Positions 1 to 8,612 are shown, counted from the stretch's first letter. The stretch is DNA of 64,000 nt from Acinetobacter sp. NIPH 298 (GCF_000369505.1 NZ_KB850054.1:471208-535207), one strand, 5' to 3'. The notes: generated by a model not told the origin, from the letters alone. Program-made: numbers and translations.

Positions 1-189
1 CAATGGATTAAAGTTGATGTCTTAAATGCTTTATTCGATTGAAGCTGTTTAAATCTTAAACTTTAACTTAACTTGTGTTGATATATGAATTGTTAAGGAA
101 GTTAAAAAATATTTAAAAAATAGATGTTTATTCTATATTTTTCTGAGATGGTAGCGGTCAGAATGAAAAGTTGCTTAGAGGAAGATGGC

Positions 190-279
190 ATGAATATATT
201 TAGACGTTATAGCGCAAATACATGTTGGTGTTGTGTAAATAAGGTGATTTCGCAAATTCAATTGATATGGAATTTCTAA
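190..279 (+). CDS. possible 29-aa small ORF
   Basis: A short reading frame (begins MNIFRRYSAN, contains CWCC) follows a strong Shine-Dalgarno-like AGAGGAAG at 177-184, five bases before the ATG. No family is recognised and no composition test was possible. The rest of bases 1-363 is AT-rich and non-coding as far as I can see and probably includes the promoter of the lipoprotein gene at 364. It could be a chance frame. Confidence 0.2.
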   Translation: MNIFRRYSANTCWCCVNKVISQIQLIWNF

Positions 280-363
280 GCTTAAATGCTAGAAATATGT
301 AAGTGAAAATGAATTGATTTTATTTCATGGTATTTTTGAGTTTAACTGTTTTGGGATAGAAAA

Positions 364-813
364 ATGAAAAAAATTACTTATGGTTTAGGTTTGTCACTGA
401 CTCTTCTGACGGGTTGTAGCTCAGTTGCTCACAATAGTGGCCTGAAAACCACTCAATCAAACACAGTAACGGTCGAATTTGTTGGGAATGCCACCTATAG
501 CGTGCCGCAACAGCAAGGTACAGTCAGTTTATATGCTTTGGAAACAGGTTTGGCCGATGCGCCTGCGACCTTAATTCAACAAAAGCAAGTGCAGGTTTCT
601 CAAGTTCCGTTTACTGTGAATTTTACAGTGCCAGCAGATCATAAAAAGCTGATTCAACCGACGGTCCGCGGGGACGCTGAGATTACTTATTACGTGACAT
701 GGGAGTCGGCTACTCAGAATTTGACAGGAAAAGATGCGATTGTGATTGACTACGACCGAAAATTCCCTCGTGTTAAATTGGGAAGCGGCAAGCAACAGAT
801 TTATTTAAAATAA
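364..813 (+). CDS. YbaY/YscW-like outer-membrane lipoprotein
   Basis: 149 aa. The N-terminus is a lipoprotein signal peptide with the lipobox LLTGCS (Cys about residue 18), so the mature protein should be lipid-anchored in the envelope. The remainder is a single beta-rich domain, beginning around VTVEFVGNATYSVP, that resembles the YbaY/YscW family of small lipoproteins (type III secretion pilotin-like fold). In most bacteria these are stand-alone proteins of unknown role, and no secretion genes are nearby. It is a single-gene unit: AT-rich DNA lies upstream and an intrinsic terminator follows. Lipoprotein nature is clear; the family assignment is by recognition. Confidence 0.75.
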   Translation: MKKITYGLGLSLTLLTGCSSVAHNSGLKTTQSNTVTVEFVGNATYSVPQQQGTVSLYALETGLADAPATLIQQKQVQVSQVPFTVNFTVPADHKKLIQPTVRGDAEITYYVTWESATQNLTGKDAIVIDYDRKFPRVKLGSGKQQIYLK

Positions 814-827
814 TAATATCTAACAAG

Positions 828-863
828 AAAGGGTGACGCTCAGAAGAGGATCACCCTTTTTTT
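828..863 (+). terminator. intrinsic terminator of the YbaY-like gene
   Basis: An AAAGGGTGA / TCACCCTTT inverted repeat with a 13-base loop, followed by a run of T. It lies between convergent genes (lipoprotein + and ptsP -). Confidence 0.8.
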
Positions 864-893
864 ATTAGTGTTGATACGCTCGATTTCTCTGTT

Positions 894-3188
894 CTAGGCG
901 TTGACCAAACGATTTGATTTAACCATATCCGCTAAACCATGTGTTCTAAAATAATGCTCTAGCCAGCTCTTAATCAGCAATGGATTATTCATACGCAAAA
1001 CTTCATCTAATAGCCGTTTTGCATCACTCATTGGAATATGACAAATCGCCTTTCGGACCCTTAAAATATTACTTGAGCTCATAGAAAGGGTATCGAAGCC
1101 CATTGCCATCAACAGAATCGCGGACAACGGATCACCTGCCATTTCCCCACAAATACTGATCGGTTTTTGATACTTATGGCAATCTTGTACCAGTTGTCGC
1201 AGTGCGCGTAAAACCGAGGGATGTAGATGTGAGTAGACATTGGCCACATGCGGGTTATTACGATCGACAGCCAATAAATATTGCGTTAAATCATTTGAAC
1301 CCACAGAAAAGAAATCAACCAGTTCCGAAAACTCATCAATTTGAAACAGCACGCTTGGCACTTCAACCATAATGCCGAGTTTGGGTTTGGTGATTTTGAC
1401 TTGTTCTTCTTCTTGAACTGCAATCCAGTCACGCTCAAATAAGTACAACACTTCTTCCACTTCACTGACACTGGTCACCATTGGCAGTAAGATATGAAGG
1501 TTGTTTAAACCAATACTGGCTTTTAGCATCGCACGGATTTGTGCAGAAAAAATCTCAGGATGATCCAGCGTAAAGCGCAAGCCACGCCAGCCCAATGCAG
1601 AGTTCTCTTCTTCAATACTAAAATACGGCAGATCTTTATCCGCACCAATATCCAGTGTTCGCATAATCACAGGCTTATTGGCGAAATGACTGAGTTGTTG
1701 GCGGTAAATCGCACGTTGTTCTTCTTCACCGGGGAAGCGTTCACGCAGCATAAATGGAATTTCACTACGATATAGCCCGACACCTTTGGCACCGCGTTGT
1801 ACCCCACGGACCACATCAATCATTAAACCAGTATTGACAAATAAAGGGATTGCGACGCCATCGGGTGTGATCGCATCTTTGGTCTCATACTGCTTTAAAT
1901 CTTTGGCAATTTGTTCTTCTTCTTTTTGGACTTCTTTATAACGTTGGCGTAATCGACGTGGTGGATTGACGAAGATCCGTCCTTGATAGGCATCGACAAT
2001 CATCTCAATATCATCAAGCGTAGTAATCGGTAACTCGGTTACACCCACAACCGTTGGAATCCCGAGTGCACGTGCCACAATCACCATATGTGAATTGGCT
2101 GCACCTTCGGAGGTCACAATCGCTGCAATATTATCAACAGGAAGTTCAACGAGCGCGGCGGTACTGATTTCTTCACCGATAAGGATGCTATCAGGGCTAA
2201 GCTCACGATGACTGGTATCATTTTCCTGCAAGCAAGCGAGAATTCGACGACCTAAGTCTTTAAGGTCAGAAACTCGTTCTCGTAGGTAGTCATCTTCCAT
2301 TTGTGCAAAGAGGGCAATGTGTTTATCAATCACCTTCCGCACCGCACCTTGTGCCCAACTGCCTGAGCGAATGTGGTCTTTAATTTCACTTGGCAGTGCA
2401 TTTTCATCCAACATCCGTAAGAACACGCTAAATAAAGCACGCTCTTCCGACATGAGGGAATCTTGCATTTTTTCATCTAAGGACTGAATTTCTATACGAA
2501 CTGAAGCAATCGCTTGATCGAGTAATGCTAATTCATCGCTAATGTCTTCAGCTTCGCGATCTGGAATCACGGCTAAATCAGCAGGGGGGTAGAGTACAAT
2601 CGCACGGCCTAAGGCGATGCCACCCGCACCAGACACACCCTGAAAGGTTTTATAGGTAGAGCCGCCATTGGGTTTGCGGAAAACGTCAATATTCCCTACG
2701 GCATGGGCATGCGCGATCACACCAGATAGTTGTGCACATAGCGTGACCAGAAAGGATTCAGCCGCTTCACTAAAGTCTTGTGATTCCTTATTTTGAACCA
2801 CTAAAACACCCATAACCTTACGGCGATACATCACAGGTACGCCAAGGAATGAGTTAAATAATTCTTCACCTGTTTCAGGCAAATAAGCAAAGCGTTCATG
2901 TTTCGGCGCATTGTCTAAGTTGACAATTTCTTCGCGTTGACCGACTAAACCGACCAAACCAGTACCGACACTTAAAGAGACTTGTCCAACGGATTCAGGG
3001 TTTAAACCTTTTGAGGCCATCAACACATAACGACGATTACGCTCATCTAAGAGATATATAGAGCATACATCCACGTGCATCGCTTCAGCCACATGATTGA
3101 CCATAATGTCCAAAGAGTCATGCAAACTGACGGACGCATTGATTTCTTGCACAATGCGTCTGAGGGTGTCGAGTTGCATGTTTGACAT
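894..3188 (-). CDS. ptsP: PtsP, phosphoenolpyruvate-protein phosphotransferase of the nitrogen PTS (EI-Ntr)
   Basis: 764 aa, the usual length. Transfers phosphate from PEP to NPr, the first step of the regulatory nitrogen PTS, in the cytoplasm. Order of domains: N-terminal GAF sensor domain (about 1-160, begins MSNMQLDTLRRIVQ), PEP-utiliser N domain, the phosphohistidine segment ANSHMVIVARALGIP, then the PEP-binding TIM barrel with LGIMVEVPSV, FFSVGSNDLTQY and ICGEMAGDP. The GAF domain separates it from the sugar-PTS EI. The start has GGAG nine bases upstream. It lies just downstream of rppH on the same strand, the order also found in Pseudomonas and E. coli, and both are probably co-transcribed. 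Confidence 0.95.
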   Translation of the reverse strand: MSNMQLDTLRRIVQEINASVSLHDSLDIMVNHVAEAMHVDVCSIYLLDERNRRYVLMASKGLNPESVGQVSLSVGTGLVGLVGQREEIVNLDNAPKHERFAYLPETGEELFNSFLGVPVMYRRKVMGVLVVQNKESQDFSEAAESFLVTLCAQLSGVIAHAHAVGNIDVFRKPNGGSTYKTFQGVSGAGGIALGRAIVLYPPADLAVIPDREAEDISDELALLDQAIASVRIEIQSLDEKMQDSLMSEERALFSVFLRMLDENALPSEIKDHIRSGSWAQGAVRKVIDKHIALFAQMEDDYLRERVSDLKDLGRRILACLQENDTSHRELSPDSILIGEEISTAALVELPVDNIAAIVTSEGAANSHMVIVARALGIPTVVGVTELPITTLDDIEMIVDAYQGRIFVNPPRRLRQRYKEVQKEEEQIAKDLKQYETKDAITPDGVAIPLFVNTGLMIDVVRGVQRGAKGVGLYRSEIPFMLRERFPGEEEQRAIYRQQLSHFANKPVIMRTLDIGADKDLPYFSIEEENSALGWRGLRFTLDHPEIFSAQIRAMLKASIGLNNLHILLPMVTSVSEVEEVLYLFERDWIAVQEEEQVKITKPKLGIMVEVPSVLFQIDEFSELVDFFSVGSNDLTQYLLAVDRNNPHVANVYSHLHPSVLRALRQLVQDCHKYQKPISICGEMAGDPLSAILLMAMGFDTLSMSSSNILRVRKAICHIPMSDAKRLLDEVLRMNNPLLIKSWLEHYFRTHGLADMVKSNRLVNA

Positions 3189-3280
3189 GGATGTTTACTC
3201 CAATTTATAAATCGTTATATGCCTATTTATAACAGCTCTCTTGTTGAAAATCATTGCTTAAAATGATGATTCTATAACAA

Positions 3281-3757
3281 TTAACGCTGAGGTAATTGTA
3301 TGCACAATTCCATCATGGCTTTACGGTAAACATCACGTTTGAAGTTGACCACTTGACCCAATGGATACCAGTAACTCACCCATTGCCATTCATCGAACTC
3401 GGGTGGGTCTGATAGGTTTAACTGAATATGATGGGGCGAAGCCGTTAATTTCAGTAAAAACCACTTTTGCTTTTGTCCAATACATATCGGATCTGAATCT
3501 GACCGAATGTACCGATGTGGCAAACGATAACGCAGCCAACCTTTAGTTTGCGCTATAATTTGGACGTGTTCGGGCAATAAACCGACTTCTTCTCTCAGTT
3601 CACGAAAAAGTGCCTGCTCAGGGGTTTCTCCAAACTGGATACCTCCTTGTGGAAATTGCCAAGCATTGTGACCAATGCGTTTTGCCCATAAGACGTGTCC
3701 GTCATCGTTTGCCAAAATGATCCCGACGTTGGGTCGGAAACCTTCTGAGTCGATCAT
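3281..3757 (-). CDS. rppH: RNA pyrophosphohydrolase RppH
   Basis: 158 aa Nudix hydrolase. Removes pyrophosphate from the 5' triphosphate end of mRNA and so starts RNase E-dependent decay. The full Nudix box is visible as [20 protein letters not shown] followed by VGL, and the family-typical N-terminus [12 protein letters not shown] and the WQFPQGG segment are present. Length agrees with the family (about 160 aa). It is separated from ptsP by 92 bases and reads into it, the conserved rppH-ptsP pair. Confidence 0.96.
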   Translation of the reverse strand: MIDSEGFRPNVGIILANDDGHVLWAKRIGHNAWQFPQGGIQFGETPEQALFRELREEVGLLPEHVQIIAQTKGWLRYRLPHRYIRSDSDPICIGQKQKWFLLKLTASPHHIQLNLSDPPEFDEWQWVSYWYPLGQVVNFKRDVYRKAMMELCIQLPQR

Positions 3758-3941
3758 TTGGCTACCTAAATTTTGTCTATATCGTTGACTTTGATATCGG
3801 GGACAGTCACGCTTGCACGTCCAACTCGAAAAAGATCAAAGTAAAATGTTTAAAATTGCTATGATCTTAACGAATTTTTAGTGACTTACGGAAATAGATT
3901 TACGTTTTTTTTCTTTAATTTGCATTTAAATGAGCATTTAT

Positions 3942-4592
3942 ATGAAATTGGCTTTGTTTGATTTAGATCACACCCTGTTAAATACCGATTCTGACCATTC
4001 GTGGGGTGAATTTTTGGTCAATGAAGCTTTGGTTGATCCAGTTCATCATCGTCAAATGAATGACAAGTTTTATGAAGACTATAAAGCAGGGCAACTTGAT
4101 CCGATTGCTTATAATGAATTTGTTTTTGAGTTTTTGACCAAACATGACAATGAGTATTTAACGGAACTTCATCAGTTGTTTATGCAAAAAGTGATTCGTC
4201 CACAAATGCGCCCTAAAGGTTTTGAGGCAATTCAACGACATCAAGCGTTGGGGCATGCGATTGTTGGGATTACTGCGACCAGTGATTTTATTACTGCACC
4301 GATTTTCCGTGAATTTGGCATTACTGAAATTATTGCCACCAATGCTGAAGTGATTGCAGACAAATACACGGGTAAAGTAACAGGTGTGCCATGCTATCAA
4401 AAAGGTAAGTTGGTGCGCTTGGATCAATGGTTGGCAGGCCGTGAAGTTGATGAATCTTGGGCTTATTCGGATTCGATTAATGACCGGTTCTTATTGGAAT
4501 ATGCAACCCATGCCATTGCGGTGAACCCCGATGACCGCTTAGAAACACTCGCTCAAGATCAAGCATGGGAAATCCAAGACTGGTCGATTTAG
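3942..4592 (+). CDS. HAD-superfamily (subfamily IB) phosphatase
   Basis: 216 aa from the chosen ATG. The motif I aspartates stand in LALFDLDHT (D7 and D9), motif II is GITATSDF, and the late acidic motif is AYSDSINDRFLL, so the phosphatase active site looks complete. The helical cap between residues 20 and 90 is typical of the PSPase-like (SerB-like) IB group; substrate unknown. An ATG four codons earlier (3930) is possible but lacks any Shine-Dalgarno sequence; the chosen one puts FDLD at the usual distance. The last four bases overlap the 3' end of the convergent LysR gene. Confidence 0.8.
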   Translation: MKLALFDLDHTLLNTDSDHSWGEFLVNEALVDPVHHRQMNDKFYEDYKAGQLDPIAYNEFVFEFLTKHDNEYLTELHQLFMQKVIRPQMRPKGFEAIQRHQALGHAIVGITATSDFITAPIFREFGITEIIATNAEVIADKYTGKVTGVPCYQKGKLVRLDQWLAGREVDESWAYSDSINDRFLLEYATHAIAVNPDDRLETLAQDQAWEIQDWSI

Positions 4593-5446
4593 GTCATCAT
4601 ATTAATCAACTCTTCAGCAGCTTTAGACTGAATGCGGGCAGGGTGCCACACCATGCCCAATTTGCGCTGCATATCTAGATTCAAATCTAATTGTTGTAAA
4701 TCATGATTGAGCAATGTCTTTGGTAACACTGACCAACCTAAGCCAATCGAAACCAACATTCTGATGGATTCTAACGGGTTATTGCTCATGCTAATTTTCG
4801 GTTTTAAGCCTTTTTTCTCAAATTCAGCAAGTGTGATTTGACTGGTATAAGTGTGTGCTGCTGGAAGTAAGCTTGGGTAGGCAATAAGGTCTTCGAGCTT
4901 CAGGTTTTGTTGTTGTGCTAAAGGGTGAAAGGGCGACGCAACAAAAACCAAAGGATCATTCCAAATCGTCACATAACGCAGACGATCATCTCCAATTGGC
5001 GGCAAGGTCAAAAATGCAAGCTCTAACTCTCCAGCGAGTACGTGCTCATGCGCTTGTTCAGAATCGACAAAATGAACATCTAAAGTGACTTTCGGAAAAT
5101 GTTGCACAAAGTTTTTGAGTGGTTCTGCTAGATGATGCAAGCCGATGTGATGGCTGGTTCCGATTTTTAAGCGACCTTGTACCTGCGCTTGCTCATGGCT
5201 TAAGGTGTGGTGAATTTCGCCAAGTTCGTTGAGCCAACCCCTTACTTTAGGCAACAGTGAGTGTGCAGCATAGGTGGGTTGTATACCCCGTCCTGCGGAT
5301 TCAAATAGCTTGACATCAAAATACTGTTCTAAGCTATGAATCCGTTTGGTGACCGCAGGTTGAGTTATAAATAATTGTTCTGCCGCGATAGAAATAGAAC
5401 CTGTTTCCATCACTTTTACAAATGCTTCAAATGCAGCAAGGTTCAT
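4589..5446 (-). CDS. LysR-family transcriptional regulator
   Basis: 285 aa, normal length for LysR proteins. An N-terminal winged HTH (MNLAAFEAFVKVMETGS ... AAEQLFITQPAVTKRIHSLE, residues 1-60) precedes a periplasmic-binding-protein-like effector domain (about 90-285; GRLKIGTSHHIGLHHL opens it). The target and effector cannot be read from the sequence. There is no divergent partner gene, since a DUF2061 gene lies upstream on the same strand, so the classic LysR autoregulation layout is not present. It overlaps the stop codon of the convergent HAD gene by four bases. Confidence 0.88.
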   Translation of the reverse strand: MNLAAFEAFVKVMETGSISIAAEQLFITQPAVTKRIHSLEQYFDVKLFESAGRGIQPTYAAHSLLPKVRGWLNELGEIHHTLSHEQAQVQGRLKIGTSHHIGLHHLAEPLKNFVQHFPKVTLDVHFVDSEQAHEHVLAGELELAFLTLPPIGDDRLRYVTIWNDPLVFVASPFHPLAQQQNLKLEDLIAYPSLLPAAHTYTSQITLAEFEKKGLKPKISMSNNPLESIRMLVSIGLGWSVLPKTLLNHDLQQLDLNLDMQRKLGMVWHPARIQSKAAEELINMMT

Positions 5447-5506
5447 AGGGATGTATCCAAGAACATTTTAAAAATTTAACCAAGAGCTTGATTTACTTTA
5501 TGTCAT

Positions 5507-5716
5507 TTAACCAAAACGACTCCACACTTTTTCATGGAAGAAAAAAGCAAATGCCTGTACGGTGGGTTCAAGTAAGCTCAAGGTTGCGGACACGAGTAAG
5601 TTTCCTGTAATCGCATAGGCGACTAGCATAGCAACACTAATATGTAAGATGTAGTAACTCAAGGTCTTTTTGAGCGTCCGTTGATTGTTTATCACGAATT
5701 GTTGAATATTCGCCAT
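5507..5716 (-). CDS. DUF2061 small membrane protein
   Basis: 69 aa from the ATG preceded by GGTG (an ATG four codons upstream at 5728 is the alternative). Two hydrophobic segments (around SYYILHISVAMLVAYAI and LVSATLSLLEPTVQAFAFFF) and the terminal HEKVW are characteristic of DUF2061, a family of small inner-membrane proteins of unknown function. A Fur-like palindrome lies 33-48 bases upstream of the start, suggesting iron-dependent control. Confidence 0.75.
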   Translation of the reverse strand: MANIQQFVINNQRTLKKTLSYYILHISVAMLVAYAITGNLLVSATLSLLEPTVQAFAFFFHEKVWSRFG

Positions 5717-5745
5717 TGTAAGCACCATCGTAAAAACTTAATTAT

Positions 5746-5764
5746 TTAAATGATAATCATTATT
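5746..5764. promoter_or_regulatory. Fur-box-like palindrome
   Basis: The core AATGAT-A-ATCATT is a perfect 6-1-6 inverted repeat and the 19-mer matches the classic Fur consensus (GATAATGATAATCATTATC) at 15 of 19 positions. It lies just upstream of the DUF2061 gene, in the space after the XRE gene. Confidence 0.55.
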
Positions 5765-5838
5765 GTTTGTAAAGTAAAAAAGAAATTTTGATTTATGGTG
5801 ATTGGATTTATTGATCAGTTAGTGGAGTCAGAGAGATT

Positions 5839-6165
5839 TTAAGGAAGCTTCGCAGAAAGTTGCTGAATAAAATTTAAGACTTGTTCTTTTTGTTCTAGCG
5901 TCAGTAGATGGAATTGTAGAATCATTTCAGCAAGTTGATCCTCTTCTGCATAAAAATAAGCAGTTGGTAAATTCAGAGTTTGGGCAATCTTAGACACCAT
6001 CAAAAAATCAGGAACATGTTTACCTCGTTCGTATTGATTCATGCGTGCGCTGGCTGATGCTTCGTCAATTCCTGCCAAAATGACTAAACGTTCTTGGGAA
6101 AGTTTGTGTGCTTTCCGAGCAAGACGCAGGCGTAATGCAAATACATTAGATGTATGAGGCTGCAT
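5839..6165 (-). CDS. XRE-family HTH regulator
   Basis: 108 aa from the in-frame ATG at 6165 (a TTG four codons upstream is the only alternative). The N-terminal HTH runs over residues 8-65 (LRLARKAHKLSQERLVILAGID ... MNQYERGKHVPD), the usual XRE pattern, followed by a short tail with coiled-coil character (LLTLEQKEQVLNFIQQLS) that may dimerise. It is divergent from three uncharacterised envelope genes. Two copies of an ACTAAG-N5-CTTAGT palindrome fill the shared promoter region, so it probably represses itself and those genes. Confidence 0.85.
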   Translation of the reverse strand: MQPHTSNVFALRLRLARKAHKLSQERLVILAGIDEASASARMNQYERGKHVPDFLMVSKIAQTLNLPTAYFYAEEDQLAEMILQFHLLTLEQKEQVLNFIQQLSAKLP

Positions 6166-6182
6166 AATTTTTTGCAATCAAT

Positions 6183-6207
6183 GAAAACTAAGATTTTCTT
6201 AGTTTTC
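6183..6207. promoter_or_regulatory. operator 1 (25-bp palindrome) of the XRE divergent region
   Basis: GAAAACTAAGA-TTT-TCTTAGTTTTC, 11-bp arms with no mismatch. Its heart is ACTAAG-N5-CTTAGT, repeated 34 bp away in operator 2. It lies 18 bases upstream of the XRE start codon. Confidence 0.65.
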
Positions 6208-6210
6208 GTA

Positions 6211-6239
6211 TTGAACTTTTACTAAGGGAGTCTTAGTAT
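6211..6239 (+). promoter_or_regulatory. sigma-70-like promoter for the exported-protein cluster
   Basis: TTGAAC at 6211-6216 and TAGTAT at 6234-6239 with 17 bases between. Operator 2 (6221-6237, TACTAAG-type arms) sits in the spacer and overlaps the -10, a repression geometry. Confidence 0.5.
6220..6238. promoter_or_regulatory. operator 2 of the XRE divergent region
   Basis: TACTAAG-GGAGT-CTTAGTA with 7-bp arms; the same half-site and the same 5-base spacer as operator 1. Binding here would cover the spacer and -10 of the + strand promoter. Confidence 0.6.
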
Positions 6240-6277
6240 TGTTTTGCAACTTAAAAATAATACGGAAAGGTATGTAT

Positions 6278-6718
6278 ATGGTGAGAAAATTATTCTATTC
6301 TATTTTTTTACTTGGGCTGTTGAATAACTCGACTTATGCAGAAACTTGTTCAATCCTTATGATCTATGATGATAAAATTCAAACAATTATAGATAACAAT
6401 TCATTTGAGTTTAAAGGTTATGATCGAGTTTGTCGGCAACTCAAACAAGCCAATGCTGGAATTAATATAACGACTGGTTCAGCAATCAATGAGAGACAAA
6501 CAACAGCCGTTGCCGTGATTCGTTTGCAAGATACGAAATTGCCGATTCCAGGTGGTAATACTCGATCTTCAATGTGGTCAAGTCCACTAAGAACGACCAA
6601 AAATCAAGATGCACTTATATGGAGTGCAATCAATGAAGCGACATCTGCGATAAATCAAAGTGATATTGATGGCTTAAATGAAAACCGTAAAAAATTGGGT
6701 TTTAAGACCTATCCTTAA
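6278..6718 (+). CDS. uncharacterised exported protein
   Basis: 146 aa. Start chosen because GGAAAGG ends seven bases before it; the longer frame would begin with TTG without a ribosome site. Signal peptide MVRKLFYSIFLLGLL...STYA-ETC, so the mature protein is periplasmic. It contains only a few cysteines (ETCSIL, VCRQL) and no motif I recognise. First gene of a probable three-gene unit facing an XRE regulator. Confidence 0.65.
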   Translation: MVRKLFYSIFLLGLLNNSTYAETCSILMIYDDKIQTIIDNNSFEFKGYDRVCRQLKQANAGINITTGSAINERQTTAVAVIRLQDTKLPIPGGNTRSSMWSSPLRTTKNQDALIWSAINEATSAINQSDIDGLNENRKKLGFKTYP

Positions 6719-6744
6719 ATCATAAGTGTTGAGTTGAGAAAAAC

Positions 6745-7413
6745 ATGAATATTAAGATTTTCATTGTGCTTTGCGTGAGCAGTGGCGTGTTATGGGGTTG
6801 CTCAAAGGAAACTGCTGCACAAAATAATATCGTATCATCTGCAACAAAAGAAACAGTGACTACGAATAAAGAAAGCCCGATGCCACCAAAAGAAATGCTT
6901 GCTCCAGAAGATAACCCAAATTTGAAAGGTACACCTGTATTGGGCTTTAAACTTAGGGATTCCACTTTTGAGTCAGTGAAGAAAAGGCTGAGTCATTATC
7001 AGGTGGGAGGGGAGTCGTATGCAGGTGGCGGGATTCTTGCTAACGATGGTTCAGGTTTTGATATTGATGGTTTGATGGGAACACAATTTGGCTTTGATCA
7101 AGATCAAAAATTGGCTTATGCCAGTATGGTGATCAAAGAAGTCGATCATATGAATCACACGACCTATAAAAAAGTAGTGAACTATGTTCAAGAGAATGAT
7201 TACAAAGTGATTGATAAACAAGATCCATTTGTTGGGAATCGTAGTACGACATTTAAAACGCCAAACCAAGAGTTTGTGGTGGTCAGCGCACCACATATGG
7301 GCGGTTTTAAAGTCGAAGTTGAATATTTTACCGATGATTTTGAGCAAAAAAGAAGAGATTACCAATCACAGCAACGAGCAGCTCAAGCGAAATCAGAATC
7401 TGCTAATTTTTAA
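6745..7413 (+). CDS. uncharacterised lipoprotein
   Basis: 222 aa. Lipoprotein signal peptide with Cys in VLWGCSKE (residue 19), followed by a Ser/Thr/Pro/Lys-rich linker to about residue 55 and a globular domain starting GTPVLGFKLRDSTFESVKKRL. The C-terminal 20 residues are charged. No family recognised. It follows the exported protein by 26 bases and is probably co-transcribed with it. Confidence 0.7.
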   Translation: MNIKIFIVLCVSSGVLWGCSKETAAQNNIVSSATKETVTTNKESPMPPKEMLAPEDNPNLKGTPVLGFKLRDSTFESVKKRLSHYQVGGESYAGGGILANDGSGFDIDGLMGTQFGFDQDQKLAYASMVIKEVDHMNHTTYKKVVNYVQENDYKVIDKQDPFVGNRSTTFKTPNQEFVVVSAPHMGGFKVEVEYFTDDFEQKRRDYQSQQRAAQAKSESANF

Positions 7414-7439
7414 TTTAATATTCGGTTTATAGGTTAAAT

Positions 7440-7811
7440 ATGAAAACTATTTCTTATGGGGTTATCAGTTTTTTATTCTTGTTTTTTATTATTTTTGTGG
7501 TTGCTTACAGCCAAAATTTTAATGTGTTGTTGGATATTTTCTTTACACAATTTGCGAGTATTTTTGTTGCCTTTTTTATCGCTATTCTCGGTGTAATGAA
7601 AGGCATAAAAATTTATCAAGCAACATTCATGCTATTCATCGCTCAAATAGGTTCTTTGCTTGGGTGGATATTTACCATGATTATTCTGAGTAGTTTGCAA
7701 GTGTCTATTTACAGTACAACAGCTTTGATTTTTGATCTTATGCTGGGTGCTGTTATTGCAATCACTATTTGTTTTTTTATGCTTGAAAAGTTTTTAAATA
7801 CAGAACAATGA
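7440..7811 (+). CDS. uncharacterised small inner-membrane protein
   Basis: 123 aa, almost wholly hydrophobic, with about four predicted transmembrane segments (residues 5-25, 35-55, 60-85, 92-115). No recognised domain. It starts 26 bases after the lipoprotein gene and ends the putative operon; no clear terminator was seen after it. Confidence 0.6.
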   Translation: MKTISYGVISFLFLFFIIFVVAYSQNFNVLLDIFFTQFASIFVAFFIAILGVMKGIKIYQATFMLFIAQIGSLLGWIFTMIILSSLQVSIYSTTALIFDLMLGAVIAITICFFMLEKFLNTEQ

Positions 7812-7889
7812 AAAAAATGATGGTTTTAGAATCGTCCGTACACGGTTAAACGATTTGGCTTGATTTAGAAAACACAGCGCAATGTCAGA

Positions 7890-7918
7890 TTGTTTTTTAT
7901 ACGTATTGAGCCTACAAT
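7890..7918 (+). promoter_or_regulatory. promoter of the toxin-antitoxin pair
   Basis: TTGTTT at 7890-7895 and TACAAT at 7913-7918 separated by 17 bases, 38 bases upstream of the antitoxin start. Confidence 0.4.
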
Positions 7919-7956
7919 CAGACTATTATGGTCAGATCGGTTTAAAGGAGTATCTG

Positions 7957-8199
7957 ATGGAAATGGTGAAAATTACCGATGCAAAATCTCATTTTTCAGC
8001 GTTATTGCAACGTGTTGAAAGTGGAGAAGAAATTGCGATTGCGCGTAGAGGAAAAATTATTGCTCGTTTAGTTCCAGAAAAAAAATCAAATATGAGTGCT
8101 GCTGATGCTTTACAACAAGCATGGCACTTGGGTGGTTTACAGCTAGATTCAATATCTGATGTGGAATTGTCACCATTGGATCAAATAAGTTTGGATTAA
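7957..8199 (+). CDS. Phd/YefM-family antitoxin
   Basis: 80 aa from the ATG preceded by AAAGGAG six bases upstream; the frame is open further upstream but without a ribosome site. The N-terminal DNA-binding fold is typical of Phd/YefM (MEMVKITDAKSHFSALLQRV, then GEEIAIARRGKIIARLVP) and the C-terminal tail (about 50-80) would wrap the toxin. Antitoxins of this type neutralise the toxin and repress their own promoter. The toxin gene starts five bases after the stop codon. Confidence 0.88.
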   Translation: MEMVKITDAKSHFSALLQRVESGEEIAIARRGKIIARLVPEKKSNMSAADALQQAWHLGGLQLDSISDVELSPLDQISLD

Positions 8200-8204
8200 A
8201 TCTT

Positions 8205-8612
8205 ATGCGTTATTTATTGGATACCAATATTTGGATTGCCATGAGTAAAAATGTACCTCACTTATATGATTGGTTAAGTCGTTGTCCTGCAAGTGATATT
8301 GTGTTGTCTTCGGTGGTGTTGGCTGAAATTGAATACGGTATCGCCAAAAGCCAAAAACGTGAATATAACCGACAAGTCTTTGACAGTATCATCCAATCAT
8401 TTCAGATTGTTGAATTTGATACTTTGGCTGCAAAGCAATATGGGTTAATTCGTGCAGATTTGGAGCAGCGCGGGCAAATTATTGGTCCAAACGATATGAT
8501 GATAGCTGCTCAAGCATTGTCATTAAATCTTGATTTAATTACAGATAATGAAAAGGAGTTTTGTAGGGTTCAACAACTGCGCGTTATGAATTGGTTGCGA
8601 AAATCGCCTTAA
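8205..8612 (+). CDS. vapC: VapC-type PIN-domain toxin
   Basis: 135 aa PIN ribonuclease. The four acidic metal-binding positions are visible: D6 (LLDTN), E41 (LAEIEYG), D97 (GPNDMMIAAQA) and D114 (ITDNEKEF), so the nuclease is probably active. VapC toxins cleave tRNA or rRNA; the target of this one is unknown. It pairs with the Phd/YefM antitoxin immediately upstream, a common alternative to VapB. The module stands between an uncharacterised envelope cluster and leuC. Confidence 0.9.
   Translation: MRYLLDTNIWIAMSKNVPHLYDWLSRCPASDIVLSSVVLAEIEYGIAKSQKREYNRQVFDSIIQSFQIVEFDTLAAKQYGLIRADLEQRGQIIGPNDMMIAAQALSLNLDLITDNEKEFCRVQQLRVMNWLRKSP

Noticed and set aside
7957..8612. Calling the antitoxin VapB
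   Set aside because: The N-terminal sequence is that of Phd/YefM, although it pairs with a VapC-like toxin.
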